The notes beneath the pieces are model-generated. The model had not been told where the DNA came from. It saw only the letters and a program-made list of their open reading frames with translations, and did not search any database. Positions 26,588-37,408 of a stretch of 64,000 bases of DNA are shown piece by piece. A program made the translations under genes and the position numbers. The DNA is from Leifsonia sp. 71-9 (GTDB lineage: Bacteria > Actinomycetota > Actinomycetes > Actinomycetales > Microbacteriaceae): positions 71,676 through 135,675 of the forward strand of contig NZ_MKVJ01000019.1 in the NCBI RefSeq assembly GCF_001898805.1. The letters are read 5' to 3'. The number at the start of each line of letters is the position of its first letter. Position 1 is the stretch's first letter.

Positions 26588-27508
26588 TCAGAAGCCCTCG
26601 ACGGTGGATGAGATGAGACCGAGCACCATCGGGGCGACTCCCAGAAGGAGGAAGGACGGCAGCACGCAGAGCGCCAGCGGGAGGAGGAGCCGCACCCCGA
26701 GGTCGGCGGCGGCTCGGCGCCCCGACGCTCGCGCTGAGCGGCGGCGTTGCTGCGCTGCCGACGTGAGCAGCTCGGCCGCCGGCGCTCCGGCGCGTTCGGC
26801 CAGCTCCAGCGCCTCGTCCACGGCGGCGCCGTCGGCCGTGTCGAGCCCCAGCCTGTCGCTCGCCTCGGCGACCAGCCGGCGGGCCCGCTCGATCGAGAGC
26901 CCCGAACCGACCCCGATCACGATGAGCTCCTCCTCCAGCCCGGGAATCCCGCCCCGGGGCGTGGCGCGCCGGACGAGGGCCGCCGTCCACAGCCGCCCGG
27001 CGACCGCCAGCATCGCTCCGACCCCGAGCAGACCGACCCCGACGGGAGTGCCGGTCAGGACGCCCAGCACGTCGACGCCGAGCAGGAGCGAGAACCCGAT
27101 GCCGACCAGGGGCAGCCAGCCCACCAGCCGCGCCGTCGAGCGCGGCCCGCTGAGGGCGACCTCCACCTCCCGCGCCACCTCGGCCCGGTCGCGCAGTGCC
27201 GCGGCGGCGCCCCGGAGCGCCGGGCTCAGCGGCGATCCCGCGGCGACCGCGACGATCCACGCGGCGGCGAGCGCGGACACGCCGTCGTCGCGTCCGGAGC
27301 CGCCCGCCTCCCTCGCGAGCGCGTCCTCGACGGGCGCCCCCGCCTCGACCAGCGCCACCACCCGCCGGATGAGCGGGTGCGGGCTCGCCCGTCCGACGTG
27401 CCGCCAGGCCGAGGGAGGTGCGATGCCGGCGTCGAGCAGCACGGCCAGCGCCTCGGCGGCGGACGCGATCCGATCCGCCTCCTCCTCGCCATCCCGCGCC
27501 ACGCTCAT
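26588..27508 (-). CDS. Tad pilus inner-membrane platform protein, TadB-TadC fused
   Basis: 306 aa. The first half (about 1-165) is a type II secretion F-like unit with a soluble helical part and two membrane helices. The second half (GLEEELIVIGVGSGLSIERA onward) repeats this with a TadC-like unit and two more helices near the C-terminus. In Mycobacterium these are two separate genes (Rv3658c and Rv3657c, from memory). ATG at 27508 overlaps the tadA stop (ATGA). Confidence 0.85.
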   Translation of the reverse strand: MSVARDGEEEADRIASAAEALAVLLDAGIAPPSAWRHVGRASPHPLIRRVVALVEAGAPVEDALAREAGGSGRDDGVSALAAAWIVAVAAGSPLSPALRGAAAALRDRAEVAREVEVALSGPRSTARLVGWLPLVGIGFSLLLGVDVLGVLTGTPVGVGLLGVGAMLAVAGRLWTAALVRRATPRGGIPGLEEELIVIGVGSGLSIERARRLVAEASDRLGLDTADGAAVDEALELAERAGAPAAELLTSAAQQRRRSARASGRRAAADLGVRLLLPLALCVLPSFLLLGVAPMVLGLISSTVEGF

Positions 27509-28509
27509 CCCCCGCCTCCCCGGTCGGCATCGTCTGCTCCGGCGGGCAGCGGCCGGATGCCGAGCCGGCCGTCCTCGCCGGTCACCAGCCGGCCGAAGCC
27601 GGCGACGCGCCGCCTCGTCCCGCTGCGTTCGACATGGACGACGAGCCCGATCGCACTCACCGCCTGGCGTGCCAACGCGCGCTCGCCCAGCCCGGCGAGC
27701 GCCCCGAGCGCTTCGAGGCGAGCCGGGACGTCGAGGAGCGAGTTCGCGTGCAGCGTGCCCGCCCCGCCGTCGTGCCCGGTGTTGAGCGCGGCCAGCAGAT
27801 CGCGCACCTCGTCGCCGCGGCACTCCCCGAGGACCAGGCGGTCCGGGCGCATCCGGAGCGCCTCCCGCACCAGGCGGCGCAGATCCACCCCTCCCGCGCC
27901 CTCCAGGTTCGGCTGCCGCGACTGGAGTCCGACGACGTGCGGGTGCGGGATGCGGAGCTCCGCGACGTCCTCGATGACCACGATCCGCTCCGTCGGCGGC
28001 GCATGCGCGAGCACGGCAGCCAGCAGCGTTGTCTTGCCTGCACCGCCCGCGCCGGTCACGAGCAGATTGGTGCGGGCGGCCACGGCCCGCTCGAGGAGTG
28101 CGCGCTGCGGCGGGCTGAGCGAGCCCGCCGCCGCCAGCTCGTGCAGCGTCATGACGTCGGCGCTCGGGATGCGGATGGACAGCAGCGTGCCGCCGGTCGA
28201 CACCGGCGGCAGCACCGCGTGCACCCGCACCCCGCCGCGCAGACGGACGTCGACGAACGGCGTCGCCTCGTCGATGTGCCGACCGCCCCGCGCGATCAGC
28301 TGCACCGCGAGGCGGCGCACGTCCGGTTCGTCCGCGTGCCAGTCGTCGATGCGTTGGAGGCCGCCCGGACCTCCGTCGCACCACAACTCGCCCGTCGCGG
28401 TGATGAACAGGTCGGTGATGCCGGGACGCTGGAGGTACGGCGTCAGGACGCCGAAGGTCTCCCACAGGCCGGGCGCGTCCGACGGATGTGCTCGTGATTC
28501 GGTGAACAT
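27505..28509 (-). CDS. tadA: Tad pilus secretion ATPase (TadA/CpaF)
   Basis: 334 aa. Walker A GAGGAGKTT, Asp box IVVIEDVAEL, and the Walker B/His box GECRGDEVRDLLAALNTGHD followed by GTLHANSLLD. It powers Flp pilus assembly. ATG at 28509 (MFTESRAHPSDAPGLWETFG); the frame is open to 28632 but that part overlaps the 6C RNA terminator. First gene of tadA-tadBC-flp-tadE-tadE/G; the CpaE/Ssd-like gene found upstream in Mycobacterium is missing. Confidence 0.94.
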   Translation of the reverse strand: MFTESRAHPSDAPGLWETFGVLTPYLQRPGITDLFITATGELWCDGGPGGLQRIDDWHADEPDVRRLAVQLIARGGRHIDEATPFVDVRLRGGVRVHAVLPPVSTGGTLLSIRIPSADVMTLHELAAAGSLSPPQRALLERAVAARTNLLVTGAGGAGKTTLLAAVLAHAPPTERIVVIEDVAELRIPHPHVVGLQSRQPNLEGAGGVDLRRLVREALRMRPDRLVLGECRGDEVRDLLAALNTGHDGGAGTLHANSLLDVPARLEALGALAGLGERALARQAVSAIGLVVHVERSGTRRRVAGFGRLVTGEDGRLGIRPLPAGADDADRGGGG

Positions 28510-28845
28510 CCCCCGAGCCAAGCCGAGGTTTCGCCGGTGGAGACGGCAGTCCGGCCGATCTGTGGAGAAGCCGGTTTCCCACAGCAGCGGGGGCGAGCGG
28601 CGTAACAGAGCGTTAAAAAAGGGGGGCCGCACCTATTGGGGGGAACAGGTGCGGCCACTGCGGCGCAGGATTGGGGGGAATCGTTTGCGCCGCACGCACG
28701 AATTTACATTCGGCCGGGTCCAAGTTTACGCAGAATCAATGCAAACGCAAGTCTCCGTGAGGGAGGTCTTCGCGAGGTTGTAGAGTCAGGCATTGTCGCG
28801 CCACGACAGAACAATCAGCATCGCAAAGGAGCGAACAGCCTCCCC
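28510..28845. other. 336-base intergenic region between tadA and acs
   Basis: It contains the 6C RNA (28615-28698, minus), then about 90 AT-richer bases likely holding the RNA promoter and the acs promoter. TAGAGT at 28781 is a plausible -10 of acs, and the dyad TGTCG-CGCCA-CGACA... at 28794-28808 a possible operator. No protein gene was seen. Confidence 0.6.
28615..28698 (-). ncRNA. 6C small RNA
   Basis: Read on the minus strand there are two hairpins. The first has stem TGCGGCGCA/TGCGCCGCA with a loop containing TTCCCCCCAAT; the second has stem GGCCGCACCT/AGGTGCGGCC with the same 11-base motif in its loop. The second is followed by CCCC and six T, a Rho-independent terminator. Two hairpins with runs of six C in the loops define the actinobacterial 6C RNA, whose Mycobacterium tuberculosis member (B11) also lies beside the tad locus (from memory). 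The 5' end is estimated. Confidence 0.88.
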
Positions 28846-30795
<1,950 letters not shown>

Positions 30796-30809
30796 CCGGG
30801 GAGACGACG

Positions 30810-30839
30810 AAGGGGCGGTGCCGCGCGGCACCGCCCCTT
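30810..30839. terminator. Bidirectional terminator after acs
   Basis: A 30-base perfect palindrome with half-site AAGGGGCGGTGCCGC, placed between the convergent acs and ridA genes. The AAGG/CCTT ends give only short A/T flanks. Confidence 0.75.
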
Positions 30840-30856
30840 CTCGCGTTCCGGGAGCT

Positions 30857-31327
30857 CTACTCGAACGCGACGACGATCTCGACCTCGACGGGCGAGTCGA
30901 GCGGGAGCACCGCGACGCCGACCGCGGACCGGGCGTGGACACCGGCCTCGCCGAAGATCTCGCCGAGCACCTCGGAGGCGCCGTTGATGACGCCGGGCTG
31001 ACCGGTGAACGCCGGGTCGGAGGCGACGAAGCCGACGACCTTGACGATGCGGGTGACCCGGTCGAGCGAGCCGAGAACGCTCTTGACCGCGGCGAGGGCG
31101 TTGAGGGCGCTCGTGCGGGCGTACTCCTTGGCGTCCGCGGCCGGGATCAGGCCGTGCCCCTCGCCGACCTTGCCGGTCGCGGGCAGCGCACCCGAGACCA
31201 TCGGCAGCTGGCCGGAGGTGTAGACGTGGTTGCCGTCGACGACGGCGGGCGTGTACGCGGCGACGGGCGGCACGACGCTCGGGAGGTCGATCCCGAGTTC
31301 GGCCAGGCGCGCCTCGACGGCGGCCAT
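30857..31327 (-). CDS. ridA: RidA-family (YjgF/YER057c) protein
   Basis: 156 aa. NHVYTSGQLPM and the NALAAVKSVLGSLDRVTRIV stretch mark the family. The usual substrate-contacting Arg near the C-terminal RS.AVGVAVLP region is seen (HARSAVGVAVLP). RidA enzymes hydrolyse reactive enamines and imines from amino-acid metabolism. It reads directly after the DUF4177 gene, sharing one base (TGATG). Confidence 0.9.
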   Translation of the reverse strand: MAAVEARLAELGIDLPSVVPPVAAYTPAVVDGNHVYTSGQLPMVSGALPATGKVGEGHGLIPAADAKEYARTSALNALAAVKSVLGSLDRVTRIVKVVGFVASDPAFTGQPGVINGASEVLGEIFGEAGVHARSAVGVAVLPLDSPVEVEIVVAFE

Positions 31328-31494
31328 CAGGCGTCCGCCCCGTCGGTCACGGGGCGCTTGAGGTAGGCCACCAGACCGCCCTCCGGACCGGTCACCACCT
31401 GGACCAGCTCCCACCCCTCCGAACCCCAGTTGTTGAGGATCGCGGCGGTGTTGTGGATCATCAGGGGCGTCGTGAGGTATTCCCAGCGCGGCAT
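31327..31494 (-). CDS. DUF4177-like small protein
   Basis: 55 aa, MPRWEYLTTPLMIHNTAAIL then NNWGSEGWELVQVV, the typical DUF4177 pattern of WEY near the start and GWELV later. Role unknown. AAGGAG lies six bases before the ATG. It is divergent from the PBP gene and followed directly by ridA. Confidence 0.8.
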   Translation of the reverse strand: MPRWEYLTTPLMIHNTAAILNNWGSEGWELVQVVTGPEGGLVAYLKRPVTDGADA

Positions 31495-31546
31495 CGTGCT
31501 CCTTGCGTTCGGGGCGTTTATCAGGTTGATCACCTACTCTGATCCT

Positions 31547-34105
31547 ATGTCTGCGAAAAAACCACGGGCTAGAGTTATGCTCGGCGCACTCGGGGGATTC
31601 CTCGGGATGAGCGCCGTCGCGGGGCTCTTGGTCACTGCCGCTGTCACGCCGGCGATCGCCGTGACCGGCATGGCCGCCAACAACGGCATCGGCGTGTTCG
31701 AGGGCCTTCCCGAGTACCTCGAGATCGGCACCCTCGCCCAGCCGACCACCATCTACGCGAAGAACGCCGACGGCTCCGACCGCGCTCTCGCGACCTTCTA
31801 CTCCCAGAACCGCCTCCCCGTGACCTTCGGCCAGATCTCCCAGGCCGCCAAGGATGCGGCGATCGCCGGTGAGGACCCCCGCTTCTACAGCCACGGCGGC
31901 GTCGACATCCAGGGCACCATGCGCGGTGTGCTGTCGACCGTTTCCGGCGGCGGCGTGCAGGGCGGCTCGTCCATCACCCAGCAGTACGTGAAGAACGTGC
32001 TGCTGCAGAAGTGCGAGGCGATGCCGGTCAAGACCGCGGAGCAGAAGAAGGCGTACCAGACCTGCGTCGACGAGTCGACCGGCGTCAGCCCCGACCGCAA
32101 GGTCAAGGAGATGAAGTACGCCATCGGGCTCGAGAAGAAGTACACGAAGGACCAGATCCTCGTCGGGTACCTCAACATCGCCGGCTTCGGCGGCTCCGTC
32201 TACGGCATCGAGGCCGCGGCGCGCTACTACTTCAACACGACCGCTGCGGCGCTCACCCCCGCGCAGTCGGCCAGCCTCATCGCCATCGTGAACGAGCCCA
32301 CCTCGCTCAAGCTGGACAACCCGGATTCCGAGACCAACGGCGCCGCCAACGGCTACGCCAAGAACAAGGAGCGCCGCGACTACATCCTGCAGAAGATGTA
32401 CCAGTACAAGAAGGTGACCAAGGCCCAGTTCGACGAGGCGATCAAGACCCCGATCGAGCCGGTGATCACTCCCTCGGTGCGCGGTTGCCAGACCGCGGGC
32501 GGTTCGGCGTACTTCTGCGACTACGTGCAGAAGATCATCCTCAACGACCCGACCTTCGGCAAGGACGAGGACACCCGCGCGGCGAACTTCAACCGAGGCG
32601 GCTACAAGATCTACACCTCCCTCGACCTCGACCTGCAGCAGGTCGCCGAGTCGACGCTCGATTCGTATGTGCCAAAGAGCTACAAGGTCGACCTCGGCGG
32701 CGTGCTCGTCGGCGTGCAGCCGGGCACGGGACGTGTGCTCTACATGGCCCAGAACAAGAACTACACGCAGGACCCGGAGGAAGCCGCAGGGGGTGACGGC
32801 TCCTTCAGCGCGATCAACTACGCGACGGACTACGCCTACGGCGGCTCCGGAGGCTTCCAGGTCGGATCGACGTACAAGGTGTTCACGCTTGCCGAGTGGC
32901 TCAAGCAGGGTCACTCGCTGAACGAGACCGTGAACGCGAACGTCCGCACCTACACGAAGTTCAAGAACTCGTGCACGGGCGATTGGACCGGCTCCTACAA
33001 GCCGCTCAACGACTCGGGCGGTGAAGAGGGTCAGCGCAGCGCGCAGAACGCGACCACCAACTCCATCAACACGGCCTTCGTGTCGATGGCCTCGCAGCTC
33101 GACCTGTGCGAGATCAAGAAGGACGCCGAGGCGTTCGGCGTCCACACCGCCACCAACGCCGAGCTGAACTCCGACCCCGCGTCGGTACTCGGCACGAACA
33201 ACATCGCGCCGCTGACCATGGCGACCGCCTTCGCCGGCATCGCCAACAACGGCCTCACCTGCTCCCCCATCGCCATCGACAAGATCATCGACGGCAGCGG
33301 CAAGGAGGTCGCACCTCCCGCGACCAAGTGCACGCAGTCGGTCGACCCGACGGTGGCGAACACCATGGCCAAGGCGCTTCAGGGCCCCGTCCAGAGCGGA
33401 ACCGCGGCCGGGATGAACACCACCGGCAAGGACATGATCGGCAAGACCGGTACGACGGACGGCAACGAGCAGCTCTGGCTCGTCGCCGCCACGACGAAGG
33501 TCGCCGGCGCGTACTGGGTCGGCAACATCACCGGCCACCAGGACATGCGCCGCATCTACCCGACGCACGGGACCACTCCCGCGATCGCCCGTACGGCTGT
33601 GCAGCGCGCCATGATGTCGGCGGCCGTCGGCAAGTACGGCGGCGACGACTTCCCGGCGGCGCCGGACAAGCTCGTCCGCGGTGTCCAGATCACGATTCCG
33701 GACCTCGCGGGCAAGTCCCCGGACGAGGCGAAGAACGTCCTCAAGGGTCTCGGCCTCGAAAGCGCCGACGGCGGCCCCCAGGATTCGGTCCAGCCGAACG
33801 GCACCGTCTCAGCCACCGATCCTGCCGCCGGCAGCCCGGTGGGCAAGGGCACCGTGGTGACGATCTTCACCAGTAACGGCTCCCTGGTCGCCGTCCCGAA
33901 CGTGGTCGGCCAGAAAGCCTCCGACGCGCAGAAGGCGCTCACGGGCGCCGGGTTCAGCGTGAAGATCTCCGGAAGCGGCGGAGGGGATGCGGTCGTGCAG
34001 ACCCAGGAACCCGCCGCGAACACGCCCGCGAAACAGGGGACCCAGATCACCCTCACCGTCGCCGCGGCTCCCGGTTCAGCACCCACGCCCGGCGGAAACG
34101 GCTAG
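31547..34105 (+). CDS. ponA: Class A penicillin-binding protein with two PASTA domains
   Basis: 852 aa. One N-terminal membrane helix, then the transglycosylase with EDPRFYSHGGVD (catalytic Glu109) and GGSSITQQ, then the transpeptidase with STYK (Ser441, Lys444), SIN (Ser506) and KTGTT (Lys633). Two C-terminal PASTA units begin at ITIPDLAGKSPDEAK and AVPNVVGQKASDAQK. It polymerises and cross-links peptidoglycan; PASTA units bind wall fragments. ATG at 31547; TACTCT close upstream suggests a very short or leaderless 5' end. Confidence 0.96.
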   Translation: MSAKKPRARVMLGALGGFLGMSAVAGLLVTAAVTPAIAVTGMAANNGIGVFEGLPEYLEIGTLAQPTTIYAKNADGSDRALATFYSQNRLPVTFGQISQAAKDAAIAGEDPRFYSHGGVDIQGTMRGVLSTVSGGGVQGGSSITQQYVKNVLLQKCEAMPVKTAEQKKAYQTCVDESTGVSPDRKVKEMKYAIGLEKKYTKDQILVGYLNIAGFGGSVYGIEAAARYYFNTTAAALTPAQSASLIAIVNEPTSLKLDNPDSETNGAANGYAKNKERRDYILQKMYQYKKVTKAQFDEAIKTPIEPVITPSVRGCQTAGGSAYFCDYVQKIILNDPTFGKDEDTRAANFNRGGYKIYTSLDLDLQQVAESTLDSYVPKSYKVDLGGVLVGVQPGTGRVLYMAQNKNYTQDPEEAAGGDGSFSAINYATDYAYGGSGGFQVGSTYKVFTLAEWLKQGHSLNETVNANVRTYTKFKNSCTGDWTGSYKPLNDSGGEEGQRSAQNATTNSINTAFVSMASQLDLCEIKKDAEAFGVHTATNAELNSDPASVLGTNNIAPLTMATAFAGIANNGLTCSPIAIDKIIDGSGKEVAPPATKCTQSVDPTVANTMAKALQGPVQSGTAAGMNTTGKDMIGKTGTTDGNEQLWLVAATTKVAGAYWVGNITGHQDMRRIYPTHGTTPAIARTAVQRAMMSAAVGKYGGDDFPAAPDKLVRGVQITIPDLAGKSPDEAKNVLKGLGLESADGGPQDSVQPNGTVSATDPAAGSPVGKGTVVTIFTSNGSLVAVPNVVGQKASDAQKALTGAGFSVKISGSGGGDAVVQTQEPAANTPAKQGTQITLTVAAAPGSAPTPGGNG

Positions 34106-35088
34106 TGGCTCGCGGGACCGCCCTCCGCCCGTTGGGCACCGCGCTGGCGGTGCTCGGCGCGGCGGGAGCGGCCGCGTTCGCCTACGGGTCGCTCATCGAA
34201 CGCCGCGCGTACACGCTCCGTGAGGTCTCGGTGCCGGTGCTGCCCGCCGGCTCGGAGCCGATCCGGGTGCTGCACCTCTCCGATCTGCACATGGCGCCGT
34301 GGCAGCGCGACAAGCAGGAGTGGGTGCGTTCACTCGCCGCTCTGAAGCCGGACCTCGTCGTCGACACCGGCGACAACCTGAGCCACGAGGACGGCCTGGT
34401 CGGCGTCCGCGCCGCACTGGACGCCTTCCGCGGGACGCCCGGCGTGTTCGTGCACGGTTCGAACGACTACTTCGGCCCCCAGCTGAAGAACCCGCTCAAG
34501 TACTTCGCGGGCCCCTCGAAGAGGAACGGCTCCACCGCGCCGCGACTCGACAACGCGTCGCTCACGGCGTATCTGCGTGATCTCGGCTGGCTCGACTTGA
34601 ACAATGCGGCCGGCTCCCTCGACGTCCGGGGCACGCACCTGGAGCTGTTCGGCGTCAACGACCCGCACATCCGCTTCGACCGCGTGGAGGCCATCCCGGG
34701 TGCGCTCGACGAGCTCCGCGAGAACGACCCGTACAGCGACGACGCGACCTGGCCGGAGGATGCCCCCACGGTCGCGCGCCCCACGGTGACGCTCGGTGTC
34801 GTGCACGCCCCGTACCGCCGCGTCCTGGACGCATTCGTCACCTACGGCGCCGCCATGATCTTCGCCGGCCACACGCACGGCGGCCAGGTCTGCGTGCCCG
34901 GCTACGGCGCGCTGGTCACGAACTGCGACATCCCCCGCAAGCAGGTCAAGGGCCTGAGCATCTGGCGTCACGCCTTCCGCTCGGCGTTCCTCAACGTCTC
35001 CGCCGGCCTCGGCACGTCGATCTATGCGCCGGTGCGCTTCGCGTGCCGTCCGGAGGCGACGCTGGTGACGCTGACCGCGGCGGCGTGA
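34105..35088 (+). CDS. Metallophosphoesterase, membrane-associated
   Basis: 327 aa. An N-terminal hydrophobic stretch (LGTALAVLGAAGAAAFAYGS) precedes the calcineurin-like domain: HLSDLHM, DLVVDTGDNL, GSNDYFG and GHTHGGQ supply the metal ligands. Related proteins next to PBP genes hydrolyse UDP-sugar lipids or polyprenyl compounds, but the substrate is not known here. The GTG at 34105 shares a base with the PBP stop (TAGTG). Confidence 0.9.
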   Translation: MARGTALRPLGTALAVLGAAGAAAFAYGSLIERRAYTLREVSVPVLPAGSEPIRVLHLSDLHMAPWQRDKQEWVRSLAALKPDLVVDTGDNLSHEDGLVGVRAALDAFRGTPGVFVHGSNDYFGPQLKNPLKYFAGPSKRNGSTAPRLDNASLTAYLRDLGWLDLNNAAGSLDVRGTHLELFGVNDPHIRFDRVEAIPGALDELRENDPYSDDATWPEDAPTVARPTVTLGVVHAPYRRVLDAFVTYGAAMIFAGHTHGGQVCVPGYGALVTNCDIPRKQVKGLSIWRHAFRSAFLNVSAGLGTSIYAPVRFACRPEATLVTLTAAA

Positions 35089-35151
35089 CGCCCCCGGTGG
35101 TCATCAGCACCCCTCGCGCTCGTGTATCCTAGATGAGGCCTTCAAGGCCAT

Positions 35152-35230
<79 letters not shown>

Positions 35231-35231
35231 T

Positions 35232-35282
35232 AGCAAAAGGGAGAGATCGGTTCGCGAAGCGAACTGGTCTCTCCCTTTTGCT
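35232..35282 (+). terminator. Strong terminator after tRNA-Pro
   Basis: A long hairpin, outer stem AGCAAAAGGGAGAGA paired with TCTCTCCCTTTTGCT, with an inner GTTCGC/GCGAAC stem. The 3' arm itself supplies a T run, so it can work in both directions. Confidence 0.9.
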
Positions 35283-35473
35283 GTCTATCGCTGGCGTCTT
35301 CCCGGCCCCTGCCGCGAGGGGCCCCGGGCGCCGCTGAACGCGAAGCGTGAGGCGGCGTTCGGGGTAGCGGGAGGGTGCACCCCGACCGGATAGTTCGTCT
35401 TCTCCCCTGCCACGTCGCGCGCGATGGTGAATACTGGCCCCACGATGCTCTGAGTGAGGAAGCTGGTGGCGGT

Positions 35474-37120
35474 ATGCGCAAGTGGTCCGTCGTCCTCATC
35501 CTCGGCAGTGCGCAGTTCGTCATGGTGCTGGACGGCACGGTGATGAACGTCTCCATCTCGACGGTCGTCGCGGACCTGCACACGACCGTGACCGCGATGC
35601 AGGCGGCCATCACGTTCTACACATTGACGATGGCGGCGTTCATGCTGGTGGGGGCGAAGCTCGGCGATGTGTGGGGGCGCAGGCGTGCGTTCGTCATCGG
35701 GTCGATCGTCTACGCGGTGGGTTCGTTGACGACGGCGTTGGCGCCGAACATCGGGATCCTGTTCCTCGGCTGGTCGGTCGTCGAGGGGCTGGGCGCGGTG
35801 CTGGTGATCCCGGCGATCGCCGCCCTGATCGCGGGCAGCTACCAGGGTCGCGACCGGATCACCGCCTACGCCGTAATCGGTGCCGTCTCCGGGGCGGCGG
35901 TGGCGGCCGGGCCGCTGATCGGCGGGTTCGTGACCACGTACTTCGACTGGCGTTACGTGTTCGTCGGCGAGGTCGTGATCATGGCGGTCGTCGTCGTCTT
36001 CACCCGCGCCATCCCGGATCCGATCGGGCGGCAGCCCGCCCGGATCGATCTGTGGAGCGTGCTGCTCTCCGCCGCGGGGCTCGTCTTCGTCGTGTTCGGG
36101 ATGCTGCAGAGCAAGGTCTGGGGCTGGATCCTGCCGCTGAAGCCGCCGGAGATCGGCGGCGTCACGATCGCCCCGTTCGGCATCTCGCCCACCGCGTGGC
36201 TGATCCTGCTGGGCGCGGTGCTGATCTGGGGCTTCGTCCGCCGCCAGAAGCAGCTGGTGCGGGCCGGGAGGCCGCCGCTGGTGCACGTGGAGGTGTTCTC
36301 GATCCGACGGCTGCGCAGCGGCCTCACGGTGCTGGGTGCGCAGTACGCGGTGACAGCGGGGCTGTTCTTCATGGTGCCGGTCTACCTGCAGATGACGCTC
36401 GGCCTGGACGCCCTGCAGACCGGGATCAAGGTGTTCCCGCTGTCGATCGCGCTGATCCTGTTCTCGATCGTCGGCACGACGCTGTCGCGGCGCTGGTCGC
36501 CGCGGCGCATCGTGCTGGTCGGTCAGGTCGTGCTCGTCGGGAGCGCTCTGCTGTTGCTGGGGTCGGTGACGACAGACCTCCGGAGCTGGCTCTTCGCGGC
36601 CGGGATGTTCCTCACGGGCGCCGCGCTCGGCCTCCTGGCGTCGCAGCTCGGGAACGTCAACATGTCGAGCGTCGACGAGACGCAGACGAGCGAGGTCGGC
36701 GGGCTGCAGGGCGTGTTCCAGAATCTCGGCTCGTCGCTCGGCACCGCTCTGATCGGCTCGGTGCTGATCGGCGCGCTCGCCACCTCGTTCACGTCGGGCG
36801 TCGCGGCCAGCTCGCTGCCGCCGTCGGTGCAGTCCGAGGTCCAGCAGCGGACCGAGGGCGGCGTGGCGATCGTGCCGGCGACGAGCGTCGACGAGATCGC
36901 CACGGACGCCGGCCTGTCGACCGCGGACGCGCAGACCCTCGCCGGCATCTACCGCGACGCCCAGGTGTCGTCGTTGCGGGTCGCGTTCTTCGGTCTGACG
37001 GCGATCACCCTGATCTCGCTGGTGTTCTCGCGCGGACTCCCGTCGGACCCGCCGGAACGGCCCGCCCGCACGGAGCGGAAGGGACGAAAAGAGGAGCGGC
37101 ACGACACCGGCGCTCGGTAG
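35474..37120 (+). CDS. MFS drug-exporter-like transporter (DHA2, 14-helix type)
   Basis: 548 aa. MRKWSVVLILGSAQFVMVLD is the usual first helix of EmrB/QacA proteins, with GAKLGDVWGRRR between helices 2 and 3 and GPLIGGFVTTYFDWRYVF in the motif C/D region. About 14 helices and a periplasmic loop near 460-510. Likely proton-driven efflux. ATG at 35474; earlier in-frame starts would run into the gap after tRNA-Pro. The upstream gap carries a near-repeat of the tRNA 3' end. Confidence 0.9.
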   Translation: MRKWSVVLILGSAQFVMVLDGTVMNVSISTVVADLHTTVTAMQAAITFYTLTMAAFMLVGAKLGDVWGRRRAFVIGSIVYAVGSLTTALAPNIGILFLGWSVVEGLGAVLVIPAIAALIAGSYQGRDRITAYAVIGAVSGAAVAAGPLIGGFVTTYFDWRYVFVGEVVIMAVVVVFTRAIPDPIGRQPARIDLWSVLLSAAGLVFVVFGMLQSKVWGWILPLKPPEIGGVTIAPFGISPTAWLILLGAVLIWGFVRRQKQLVRAGRPPLVHVEVFSIRRLRSGLTVLGAQYAVTAGLFFMVPVYLQMTLGLDALQTGIKVFPLSIALILFSIVGTTLSRRWSPRRIVLVGQVVLVGSALLLLGSVTTDLRSWLFAAGMFLTGAALGLLASQLGNVNMSSVDETQTSEVGGLQGVFQNLGSSLGTALIGSVLIGALATSFTSGVAASSLPPSVQSEVQQRTEGGVAIVPATSVDEIATDAGLSTADAQTLAGIYRDAQVSSLRVAFFGLTAITLISLVFSRGLPSDPPERPARTERKGRKEERHDTGAR

Positions 37121-37129
37121 GCTGCCCCC

Positions 37130-37381
37130 ATGGAGACGCACGAGGTCTGGGCGAACCCGACCACCCTGCTGACGCTGGACGGCCGCGTGCTCGAGGTGTT
37201 CGGGTTCACCGACGCCCAGCGCTTCCACCTCGCCTTCCGGCCGGTGCTCCAGCGCAGCAAGAAGCTCGTCACGATCACACCGGAGAGCGGTCCGCAGCTG
37301 AGCTTCTTCTACGACCGGGAGAACGCGGACCGGCTCGACGCGTTCGCCCGCCTCCTCGAGGCGGCGCATCCGCCACGCTGA
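37130..37381 (+). CDS. Small protein of unknown function
   Basis: 83 aa, METHEVWANPTTLLTLDGRV then EVFGFTDAQRFHLAFRPVLQ, no membrane helix. The alternating hydrophobic pattern and ITPESGPQLSFFYDREN suggest a small beta-rich fold, perhaps PH-like. It begins nine bases after the MFS stop; the ribosome site is weak. Not recognised. Confidence 0.65.
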   Translation: METHEVWANPTTLLTLDGRVLEVFGFTDAQRFHLAFRPVLQRSKKLVTITPESGPQLSFFYDRENADRLDAFARLLEAAHPPR

Positions 37382-37408
37382 GGGGTGCCGCACCGCGGCG
37401 AGCAGACC

